Under the pieces are notes generated by a model. The model did no database searches. It saw only the letters and a list, made by a program, of their open reading frames with translations, and was not told the DNA's origin. From the NCBI GenBank assembly GCA_902796265.1, contig CADBOG010000046.1, forward strand, positions 1 to 38,080: a stretch of 38,080 nucleotides of DNA. The letters are read 5' to 3'. Shown here piece by piece: positions 17,754 to 25,488 of the stretch. The translations under genes and the position numbers were made by a program. The number at the start of each line of letters is the position of its first letter. Positions within the stretch are counted from its first letter, which is position 1. The DNA is from an uncultured Bacteroidota bacterium. Lineage in GTDB: Bacteria; Bacteroidota; Bacteroidia; Bacteroidales; P3.

Positions 17754-20630
17754 TTAGAATTTGATAATATTTTTGTACTTTATCTTCTTGACGACGCCAA
17801 ACTGCTTGAGTGCCTTGTTATCAAACCGCTTAGCGTTGCCAACGATGACGGTTATCAGCGGGCGACCTGCAATATATTTCTGATGGAAAGCCTTTAGGTC
17901 CTCGTACTTCATATTGCGGATCTGCTCCGTAATCTCAACTCGCGGGTCGTGGTCTACTTTCTCTTCCTCTATCCAGTAGCGTACCTGCCCTGGAATATTG
18001 CGGAAGGTGTAGTAATTGCTGTTTCTCACCGAGATAAGGTAGTCGCGACTCAACTCAAACTTCTCCTTACGGTCAGGGAAATTGACCATCAGCTCCTTCA
18101 TGGCTGAGATGCCTTCGATGGTCTTGTCGCACTGAGTGCCCAGATAGCCATAGAAATAACCAGGTCGGCGATTCAGACGGTCATAGCTGAAATAGCCATG
18201 TGTGCTATATCCCAGCGAGCGGAATTCACGTATTTCCTGAAAGAAAACAGAATTCATTCCGCCTCCCATATACTCATTGAACATTGCACATGCGGCTCTA
18301 TCTTCCTTATAGTCGAACTGCGACGATGGCATATAGAGGTCGATATCACTCTTGAGGAATTTCTTGTTCGTGGCATAGAACACAGTATCTGCCGAGAAAG
18401 TATTTTGCACACGGATGCGATTGGGCATGACGGTAACATCATCTCGCACCAAGCCATTGCTGCGTAGCATATCGACAACCTTCTTCGGGTCGCTGTTGCC
18501 AACAAATGTCACATAGCCGTCGCGGCCATAAATATTGTTGAGGATTGCCATCAGGTCTTCACCTTTCATCTTCTTGATTTCCTTGATAGTGGCATGATCC
18601 AGATAGGATGACTTCTCACCATACATTACATATTCAAACAGAGCAGATGTCCAGGTAGAGGATTCGTTCTTGGCAGCTCTTTTGGATGCTTTGAGATTAT
18701 CGATGACATTCTCAATCTGCTGTGCATCGTGGCGTGGATTGCGGAGCTTCATCATTGCCAGTTCAACTATCTTGTCCATATTCCTTTCCAATCCACTGAT
18801 AGTTATGCTACTATAGTCGTTGCCAACGCTTACAAAGAACGTTCCACCATAGCAATCCATCTTTATGTTATACTGTTCTAATGTCATGTCGCCGGCTCCA
18901 ATATTTTCGAAATAATTGGCTGCCTGACTGGCGTTGTGGTTGTCGAAGTCTCCGTAATGATAGTGGATAGTTAGGTTGAAGAGCTCATTTTTGTCATTGC
19001 GACTTGCATAGAGGTTGCAATGGTTTGCCACAGGAAGGATGGTGACATCATTTTTGAAGTCTATAACTTGAGGCTTAATATCTGCCACTTTACGGTCAGC
19101 AATATGCTTGGCAAAGTCGGTCTGCTCGCCCTTGTTCTGAGCCTCTAGATGGTCCCAATCGGGTTTGATAGAAGGTGCCTTAGCAGGGAAACCCATCTTT
19201 GAACGTACAATAGTGCAGTGGTCACGGTCATAGTATTTCTTGACAACTGCCATAATATCCTCGCGGGTAATATTCTGCAGACGCTCGCCTTCCTTGAGCC
19301 ATTCCTCATAGCTGCTCTCGTTCATCTCAAGACTTTGTATTAGGCTTGCTATGCTGCTGTATGATTCGAGCTGGCGCTGGCGACTAACATAGTGGTTCAT
19401 CTTGATACCATCAAGCAACTCATCGCTGAAACGTCCTTCTTTTACAGAGTCGATAGCAGCCCAGATAAGTTCCTCAGCAGCCTCATGCTTCTGACCCAAC
19501 AACTGAGGAATATAAATCATCGCGTTGATGCCAGCATCGGAGAGAGACATATTCATCAGCTGTGCAGCCATCAGTTCTCCCTCTGTTACCAGCTCATCCA
19601 ATCGGCCATTGCCTCCGCTCAAAATTGAGCAGGCCACATTGAGAACCAGTTCATCGGGGTCATTAAGCTTGACCGCAGGGAAGAGCATGAGGCCCACCTT
19701 GATAGGAGTCTGTTTGACTTTCTTAACAATACGCGACTCGAATTTTGGCAGATTGTAGCTCGGCTCCGTGACTTTAGTTCCACGCGGCCAGATGCTGAAA
19801 TACTTCTCGGCCATCTTCAACGCCTCGCCGCTGTTGAAATCCCCAACAAGTATCAAAGCCATATTGCTGGCAACATAATACTTATCGTAAAACTTCTTCA
19901 TAGCCGAGGGCTGAGGATTCTTCAGATGCCAGTCTCGACCGATGACATCACGGCTATAGGGATGATCACCGAAAGCCTCGGTGAAGATATTGCGCTGGAA
20001 GGTGTAGAGCAACCCGTTAGCATGGATGTTACGTTCCTCATATACAGCCTCCAGTTCACCTTGGAAAAGGCGATATACTGGATTGCGGAACCTTTCGGCA
20101 TAGACCTCCATCCAGTTCTCCAACTGATTGCTCGGCAAGGTGTTATGGTAGCAAGTGACATCAAAGCTGGTGAAAGCGTTCAACCCCGTGCATCCCATCT
20201 GCTGCAATATGGCATCCGTCTCGTTGGCGATGGCATATTTTGATGCCTCGATATTCAGCCGGTTGATTTCCAGCTGCAGTTCATGACGCTTAGCCTCATC
20301 TGTGGTTTGCTGGATTATATCATAAAGGTCGCTGATGCTGTCAAGCAATGGTTTCTCCTTTGCCCAGTTTGTGGTGCCTATGCGGTCGGTGCCCTTGAAC
20401 ATGATGTGTTCGAAATAATGTGCAACACCTGTTGCAGAGGTATCCTCATTCTTGCTTCCGGCATGTACCATTACTGCACCATATATCTTAGGCTGAGAAT
20501 GTTCCTCAACCATAATGACCTTAAGGCCATTGCTGAGATAGTGCGTTTCGACCTTCAATGGTTTCTGCTGTGCACTGAGGGGAAGAAGTGCACAAAGGAA
20601 GGGCAAAAGGAGAAAAGATGCTTTTTTCAT
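17754..20630 (-). CDS. M16 family (insulinase/pitrilysin-type) zinc metallopeptidase
   Basis: 958 residues. The signal peptide ends L-S-A before Gln (near residue 21), so the enzyme acts in the periplasm or at the outer membrane. The inverted zinc motif H-Y-F-E-H is at residues 71-75; the third metal ligand is likely in the E-E pair at 198-199 (L-E-A-V-Y-E-E-R-N). The insert between them (about residues 85-145) is longer than the usual ~76-residue spacing and is mostly helical and charged. The chain holds two M16 halves; the second (from about 510) is the non-catalytic one. The family degrades peptides and small proteins inside a clam-shaped chamber. It lies 91 bp downstream of glyS on the same strand, with a 13-bp direct repeat in the gap that may control it separately. 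Confidence 0.93.
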   Translation of the reverse strand: MKKASFLLLPFLCALLPLSAQQKPLKVETHYLSNGLKVIMVEEHSQPKIYGAVMVHAGSKNEDTSATGVAHYFEHIMFKGTDRIGTTNWAKEKPLLDSISDLYDIIQQTTDEAKRHELQLEINRLNIEASKYAIANETDAILQQMGCTGLNAFTSFDVTCYHNTLPSNQLENWMEVYAERFRNPVYRLFQGELEAVYEERNIHANGLLYTFQRNIFTEAFGDHPYSRDVIGRDWHLKNPQPSAMKKFYDKYYVASNMALILVGDFNSGEALKMAEKYFSIWPRGTKVTEPSYNLPKFESRIVKKVKQTPIKVGLMLFPAVKLNDPDELVLNVACSILSGGNGRLDELVTEGELMAAQLMNMSLSDAGINAMIYIPQLLGQKHEAAEELIWAAIDSVKEGRFSDELLDGIKMNHYVSRQRQLESYSSIASLIQSLEMNESSYEEWLKEGERLQNITREDIMAVVKKYYDRDHCTIVRSKMGFPAKAPSIKPDWDHLEAQNKGEQTDFAKHIADRKVADIKPQVIDFKNDVTILPVANHCNLYASRNDKNELFNLTIHYHYGDFDNHNASQAANYFENIGAGDMTLEQYNIKMDCYGGTFFVSVGNDYSSITISGLERNMDKIVELAMMKLRNPRHDAQQIENVIDNLKASKRAAKNESSTWTSALFEYVMYGEKSSYLDHATIKEIKKMKGEDLMAILNNIYGRDGYVTFVGNSDPKKVVDMLRSNGLVRDDVTVMPNRIRVQNTFSADTVFYATNKKFLKSDIDLYMPSSQFDYKEDRAACAMFNEYMGGGMNSVFFQEIREFRSLGYSTHGYFSYDRLNRRPGYFYGYLGTQCDKTIEGISAMKELMVNFPDRKEKFELSRDYLISVRNSNYYTFRNIPGQVRYWIEEEKVDHDPRVEITEQIRNMKYEDLKAFHQKYIAGRPLITVIVGNAKRFDNKALKQFGVVKKIKYKNIIKF

Positions 20631-20647
20631 TGACAGATTAATTATGT

Positions 20648-20683
20648 AATCGATTTCAAGACTTTAATAAAATCGATTTCAAG
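20648..20683. promoter_or_regulatory. Tandem 13-bp direct repeat upstream of the M16 peptidase gene
   Basis: AATCGATTTCAAG occurs twice, exactly, at 20648-20660 and 20671-20683, a period of 23 bp (about two helical turns). Each copy has the AATCGATT palindrome. On the gene's strand it reads CTTGAAATCGATT. The site is 18 bp upstream of the start codon at 20630. A related tandem pair lies upstream of the TonB receptor gene at 28035-28076. This looks like an operator but no regulator can be named. Confidence 0.5.
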
Positions 20684-20721
20684 GTTATACAATTACTTAA
20701 AAGAGCGATGCTTGCTGATTA

Positions 20722-22254
20722 CTAATCGACCTTTATGGGTTTGATTCTCTCGTGAAGGTAGGTGGGCAGCTGGCTTATCGAGATGCGTTCCTGCTGCATG
20801 GTGTCGCGATGACGGACAGTGACGCTGCCATCATTGAGTGTATCGTTGTCGACAGTGATGCAGAAAGGGGTTCCAATAGCATCCTGGCGACGATAGCGAC
20901 GGCCAATGGCATCCTTCTCGTCATACTGAATCATGAAGTCGAACTTCAACATATCCACAATCTCGCGAGCCTTCTCGGGCAAGCCATCCTTCTTGACCAG
21001 AGGGAGTACTGCTGCCTTGTAGGGTGCCAAAACCGGCGGGAGACTAAGCACCGTGCGGACACTGCCGTCATCAAGGGTCTCATCCTTAAGGGCATGGCTG
21101 AAGATGGCGAGGAATGTGCGGTCGACACCAATAGAGGTCTCAATGACGTATGGTGTATAGTTCTCGTTAAGCTCGCTGTCGAAATACTGCAACTTCTTAC
21201 CGCTGAACTCGCTATGACGCGAAAGGTCGAAGTCGGTACGTGAGTGTATACCTTCCAGTTCCTTGAATCCGAATGGGAACTCAAACTCGATGTCGGTAGC
21301 AGCGTTGGCATAGTGTGCCAGTTTCTCGTGGTCGTGATAGCGATACTTCTCGGCAGGAATACCAAGTGCAAGATGCCATTTGAGGCGCTCGGCTTTCCAA
21401 TATTTGAACCATTCAAGCTCGCTGCCTGGACGCACGAAGAACTGCATCTCCATCTGCTCGAATTCTCGCATACGGAAAATGAACTGACGGGCAACAATCT
21501 CGTTACGGAAAGCCTTGCCTATCTGTGCGATGCCGAAAGGTACTTTCATGCGACCGCTCTTCTGCACGTTGAGGAAGTTGACGAAGATTCCCTGTGCTGT
21601 CTCAGGACGCAGATAGAGAGTATCGGAATCGTCGATGACACTTCCCATCTTGGTGGCGAACATGAGGTTGAACTGGCGAACGTCGGTCCAATTGCGGGTA
21701 CCGCTTATAGGACAAACGATGCCCAAGTCGAGGATGAGCTGTTTCAGGCCAGCAAGGTCGTTGGCATTCATCAGCTCAGCATATTTCTCGTGAATCTCGT
21801 CAATCTGCTTCTGGTGTTCCAAAACCCTGGCATTAGTTGTCACAAACTGCTGACGGTCAAAGGCATCGCCAAAGCGTTTAGCTGCCTTGTCACACTCCTT
21901 CTTTATCTTATCCTCTATTTTTGCAATATGGTCTTCTATTAGCACATCGGCACGATAGCGTTTCTTGCTGTCCTTGTTGTCAATAAGTGGGTCGTTGAAG
22001 GCGTCCACATGGCCAGATGCCTTCCAGATTTTCGGGTGCATAAAGATAGCCGAATCGATGCCCACGATGTTCTCATGATACTGCACCATCGACTTCCACC
22101 AATACTGTTTGATATTGTTTTTCAGCTCCACACCCAGCTGGCCGTAGTCATAAACAGCGCCCAAGCCATCGTAGATTTCACTCGAAGGGAAAATAAAGCC
22201 GTACTCTTTGGCATGCGATACGACCTTCTTGAACACATCTTCTTGATTTGCCAT
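20722..22254 (-). CDS. glyS: Glycyl-tRNA synthetase (single-chain, class II)
   Basis: 510 residues, the usual length for the alpha2-type enzyme of Bacteroidota. It charges tRNA-Gly with glycine in the cytoplasm. Motif 1 region is near residues 30-58 (G-L-G-A-V-Y-D-Y-G onward), the motif 2 R-P-E-T-A-Q is at 216-221 with F-R-N-E-I about 30 residues later, and motif 3 is near 380 (E-T-S-I-G-V-D-R-T). The anticodon-binding domain follows from about 400 (L-P-P-V-L-A-P-Y-K-A). The start at 22254 gives the usual M-A-N-Q-E-D N-terminus. It is transcribed divergently from the T9SS protease gene across a 172-bp gap; its leader contains TTGA tetranucleotide repeats. Other names in use are glyQS or glyRS. 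Confidence 0.97.
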   Translation of the reverse strand: MANQEDVFKKVVSHAKEYGFIFPSSEIYDGLGAVYDYGQLGVELKNNIKQYWWKSMVQYHENIVGIDSAIFMHPKIWKASGHVDAFNDPLIDNKDSKKRYRADVLIEDHIAKIEDKIKKECDKAAKRFGDAFDRQQFVTTNARVLEHQKQIDEIHEKYAELMNANDLAGLKQLILDLGIVCPISGTRNWTDVRQFNLMFATKMGSVIDDSDTLYLRPETAQGIFVNFLNVQKSGRMKVPFGIAQIGKAFRNEIVARQFIFRMREFEQMEMQFFVRPGSELEWFKYWKAERLKWHLALGIPAEKYRYHDHEKLAHYANAATDIEFEFPFGFKELEGIHSRTDFDLSRHSEFSGKKLQYFDSELNENYTPYVIETSIGVDRTFLAIFSHALKDETLDDGSVRTVLSLPPVLAPYKAAVLPLVKKDGLPEKAREIVDMLKFDFMIQYDEKDAIGRRYRRQDAIGTPFCITVDNDTLNDGSVTVRHRDTMQQERISISQLPTYLHERIKPIKVD

Positions 22255-22265
22255 AGTCTATTTTT

Positions 22266-22295
22266 CTTGATTGATTGATTGCTTGATTGTTTGAG
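22266..22295. repeat. TTGA tetranucleotide repeats in the glyS leader
   Basis: On the + strand the run is CTTGATTGATTGATTG, then CTTGATTG and TTTGAG; on the glyS strand it reads as CAAT-CAAT units 12-41 nt upstream of the start codon. It lies between the likely -7 box and the ATG, so it would be part of the untranslated leader. Confidence 0.6.
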
Positions 22296-22320
22296 TTTTT
22301 TTTAACTTTAATTAGAATTG

Positions 22321-22328
22321 CAAAAATA
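22321..22328 (-). promoter_or_regulatory. Possible -7 box for glyS
   Basis: On the minus strand TATTTTTG matches the Bacteroidota TAnnTTTG -7 consensus, 67 nt upstream of the glyS start. No convincing TTTG -33 element is found at the usual distance, so this is tentative. Confidence 0.4.
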
Positions 22329-22336
22329 CTATTTTT

Positions 22337-22366
22337 TTTGCTTATAAGAATAAATATGTATCTTTG
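22337..22366 (+). promoter_or_regulatory. Bacteroidota-type promoter for the T9SS protease gene
   Basis: TTTG at 22337-22340 (-33 element) and TATCTTTG at 22359-22366 (a perfect TAnnTTTG -7 element) are separated by 18 bp. Transcription would begin near 22373, giving a leader of about 55 nt before the ATG at 22427. Confidence 0.65.
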
Positions 22367-22426
22367 CAGATATATTTAAATCGCACAATTGAGCGAAAAA
22401 AAGTATAAAACAAACACTTACATACA

Positions 22427-24139
22427 ATGAGAAAATTTTTCAGAACCTCAATTCTGGCTCTTGCCCTTCTCGCAACTCCTGCTGCCTTCGCACAGGTAAG
22501 CCACGGTGGTGAACCCCTCTTCAACCACTCAACAGCAAAAGCCACAACCAACACACGATTCCTCCCCACTCTCGACAACAACAAGTACATCCAGCAAGAT
22601 TTAGATAATGTTAAAGGCGCTGGTCCCATGCGCATCTCCATCGGTCAGGCTTGCGATATCAATTTCCTTGCCGATGCCCATAAATCCAAAGATGCTAACG
22701 GTGTCCACTATGTACTTGCTGTACAGTCGCCTGACGCAAAATTCGTGAGCCTCGACTTCTCCAAATTCGACCTCGCTGAGGGTGCTGAACTCTTCATTTA
22801 TGATGAGACAGGAGAATTTGTCCTTGGCAAATATATCAAGAGTGACGTCATGAATGATGGCCGTTTCTTCACACAGGCAATCCCCGGCAGCACCGCATAC
22901 ATTGAATACACTGTCCCTGGAGATGTCAATCCTGGTGAAATCCAGATTTCCTCTGTCCTTCACGGCTACAAGGACATCTTCCAAATGATTGACGGCATTT
23001 ACTCCGATGCAGAAGCCACCGCGAAAGGCCAGCACGGCAATGCTGAGGGTGACTGCCACTTCGACGTCAAATGTCCTCTCGGAGAAGGCTGGGAAGACCA
23101 AATCCGCGCAACAGTAGCTATCGAAATCCGTGCTTACCTGAACTTAACCAATCAGCCCCTCTCCTTCATGTGCAGCGGCTCGCTCATCAACAACACACGT
23201 CAGGACCGCACTCCTTATGTCCTCTCTGCATACCACTGCCAGGATGCTGATAATATGATTGCCGATTTTATTGCACAATATCCTAACCTCCAAGTCACTC
23301 GCCTCGAATTTATCACCTACTTCCTCTATCAGAAGTATCAGTGTAACGGCAATACGGGACGTGGAAACTATTCTGTTACAGGCGCCGAAATTGTAGCAAA
23401 ATACGACAACGACAACGGCAGCGACATGCTTCTACTCCGTCTCAACGACACCGTTCCCTTCACTTACCAGCCTTACTTTGCTGGATGGGACCGCAGTTCT
23501 GTCCTCTCTCCTGAACCTGGTGCCTGCATCCATCACCCCGGTGGCGACTTCAAGAAGATTTCCATTCCCAAAAGCATTCGCGGTGGCGGTAAATTCTATG
23601 AAGTACATTGGTTTGACAACTCTGACCCCGAGAAGAAGGGCATCACTGAGCAGGGTTCATCAGGTTCATCTCTCTTCAATGCCGACAAGCGCATCATCGG
23701 ACAACTTTATGCTGGCTCTAGCTACTGCGACCAACCCAATGGTGCCGACTATTATGGTAGATTAAGTACTTCATGGAATGGTGGCGGTGCCAATACCAAT
23801 CGCCTTAAAGACTGGCTCGATCCCGACAACACTGGCGTTATGGCTATCGACGGCTTAGATTACCAAAGCAACAGCCAAGCAATCAACGTTGTTAACCAAA
23901 ACAATAAACTTACTGTTTATCCCAACCCGACCAGCGGCATAGTCAATTTCGACATCGACTATATCGGTATGGCCGAATATAAAGTCTTCGACCTCTCTGG
24001 TCGCTGCGTCAAAGAAGGCACTACGGTTCTTACCTCAACACTTCAGAGCATCGACCTCCGCTCACTTTCCAAAGGTTCTTATACAATCTCACTGTTCGCA
24101 GGTTCCAAAACCTACAGTGCACAGATTATTAAGAAATAA
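22427..24139 (+). CDS. T9SS-exported lysyl-endopeptidase-like serine protease (S1 family)
   Basis: 570 residues. The signal peptide ends A-F-A before Gln (residue 23). Residues about 24-210 form an N-terminal region that may be a propeptide. The trypsin-like domain (about 211-475) has a His in S-A-Y-H-C (His270), Asp in G-S-D-M-L-L-L (Asp333) and Ser in E-Q-G-S-S-G-S-S-L (Ser412). The tail of the domain, with R-L-x-D-W-L-D-P-x-x-T-G and I-D-G-L-D, matches Achromobacter lysyl endopeptidase-type enzymes, so cleavage after Lys is possible but unproven. A T9SS type A sorting domain (V-Y-P-N-P near residue 503, ending I-I-K-K) sends it to the surface. It has its own promoter at 22337-22366 and converges on the next gene across 42 bp that contain a weak AACC-GGTT hairpin with a T run (24165-24179). 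Confidence 0.92.
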   Translation: MRKFFRTSILALALLATPAAFAQVSHGGEPLFNHSTAKATTNTRFLPTLDNNKYIQQDLDNVKGAGPMRISIGQACDINFLADAHKSKDANGVHYVLAVQSPDAKFVSLDFSKFDLAEGAELFIYDETGEFVLGKYIKSDVMNDGRFFTQAIPGSTAYIEYTVPGDVNPGEIQISSVLHGYKDIFQMIDGIYSDAEATAKGQHGNAEGDCHFDVKCPLGEGWEDQIRATVAIEIRAYLNLTNQPLSFMCSGSLINNTRQDRTPYVLSAYHCQDADNMIADFIAQYPNLQVTRLEFITYFLYQKYQCNGNTGRGNYSVTGAEIVAKYDNDNGSDMLLLRLNDTVPFTYQPYFAGWDRSSVLSPEPGACIHHPGGDFKKISIPKSIRGGGKFYEVHWFDNSDPEKKGITEQGSSGSSLFNADKRIIGQLYAGSSYCDQPNGADYYGRLSTSWNGGGANTNRLKDWLDPDNTGVMAIDGLDYQSNSQAINVVNQNNKLTVYPNPTSGIVNFDIDYIGMAEYKVFDLSGRCVKEGTTVLTSTLQSIDLRSLSKGSYTISLFAGSKTYSAQIIKK

Positions 24140-24181
24140 AGGATGCTGAACAACAAATCCTAACAACCGATTTGGTTTTAA

Positions 24182-25471
24182 TCAGCAATTTCCTACATTC
24201 ACAATCAGCAGCTCTTCCGGACGGAGGAGCTGCTTTGCTATATGCTGGAGCTCTTCCGATTTGACCGTATCTATTGCACGGAAATAATTATCTGTAAAGC
24301 TCTCATCGATGCCAGCAGTCATCTGCTGCACATAACGCTCGCTACGTTCGAAGACACCATCCACACTCCTCATGAAGTCGCCAAGCATGCACCTCTTGAC
24401 CAGCTCCAGTTCCTCCTCTCCTACTGGCACATCGCATAGTCTCCGCAACTCATACATTATCTCGCCAAGTGCGGCATCGGCCACGTCAGAAGCCACATCG
24501 GTCATAATGCTGAAAAGAAGACTGCCGCGGCAGATTCTCGTCTGTGAATAGATGCCGTATGTATAGCCTTTATCCTCGCGGATATTTGACATCAGTCGCG
24601 ACCCGAAATAGCCTCCCAATATTGTGCAAAGCACCATGAAACGAGCATAATCCATATCGTTCCACCTCATCGGCAGGATCCGTCCGACTCGGAGAGTGTT
24701 TTGAACTGCACCGGGGAGTTTGTGTCTGATTTGAGTGTACAAATCAGCCGAATCAACCGAAGGTGAGGGAATCTCGATACTTGAAAGCGAAGATGCAGAA
24801 GTAGCAAAGTCGCCGAAATGCTTATCGAAAAATTCCAGCAGTAACTCGTCAACATTACCTCCAACAACTATTGTTGCATCCTCGGGTTTCAGATAATCTC
24901 TATGAAAGCTCCGCACATCCTCGACCGTCAGCTTGTCAAAATCCTCTGGTATGGCATGTTGACCCAAAGGATGCTCGGAACCATAAAGGCGTTCATAGAA
25001 AAGATTGCGAGCCACCACCGACGTCCTCATCATCTCGTCAAGAAGATGTTGCTTCCGCTTGTCGACATAAAGACGAAATTCCTCCTCTGGATAGGCCGCC
25101 TCGACAATGATTTCACGCAACAGGGGCAGCAGGTCGTCAAGATAACGTCGCAGCGAATAGACTGTCAATGTTGCGGAGACCTCATCGATGTTCTTCTCGA
25201 TGACAATACCACGGAAATCCATGAATTCGGCTATCTCGCGTGCCGAATGTTGTTTTGTGCCCTCTGTTAACAGTCGTATTGCGGCAGTTGCCTGCAACCT
25301 CTTCTGTTGAAGAGCAGATCCTGCAGGAAAGATGAAATCTATCTTTACTATATCGATATGTGTGTCAACAAAATAGTTGACCCAACCACCTTTCGGCAAA
25401 GCATGACGCAAAGGTTCAAGTCCTTCGCGTGATATTGATGATGATGTTAACGGATTAATTTTCAATTTCAA
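24182..25471 (-). CDS. M16-family homologue lacking the zinc motif
   Basis: 429 residues, the size of a single-unit M16 protein, without a visible signal peptide, so probably cytoplasmic. Two M16 halves are visible: F-P-A-G-S near residue 50, D-Y-L-K-P-E-D-A near 190 and S-R-L-M-S-N-I-R-E-D-K-G-Y-T-Y-G in the second half. Where active members have H-x-x-E-H this one aligns T62, I65 and R66 (A-T-A-A-I-R-L-L-T-E-G-T), so it should not bind zinc there. Such proteins usually serve as the non-catalytic subunit of a heterodimer, as in mitochondrial processing peptidase. The start is 17 bp after the TonB receptor stop on the same strand, which suggests co-transcription. No catalytic partner of equal size lies in the window; the larger M16 gene at 17754-20630 encodes both halves itself. 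Confidence 0.88.
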   Translation of the reverse strand: MKLKINPLTSSSISREGLEPLRHALPKGGWVNYFVDTHIDIVKIDFIFPAGSALQQKRLQATAAIRLLTEGTKQHSAREIAEFMDFRGIVIEKNIDEVSATLTVYSLRRYLDDLLPLLREIIVEAAYPEEEFRLYVDKRKQHLLDEMMRTSVVARNLFYERLYGSEHPLGQHAIPEDFDKLTVEDVRSFHRDYLKPEDATIVVGGNVDELLLEFFDKHFGDFATSASSLSSIEIPSPSVDSADLYTQIRHKLPGAVQNTLRVGRILPMRWNDMDYARFMVLCTILGGYFGSRLMSNIREDKGYTYGIYSQTRICRGSLLFSIMTDVASDVADAALGEIMYELRRLCDVPVGEEELELVKRCMLGDFMRSVDGVFERSERYVQQMTAGIDESFTDNYFRAIDTVKSEELQHIAKQLLRPEELLIVNVGNC

Positions 25472-25488
25472 TTATCTTTATTCAATTA

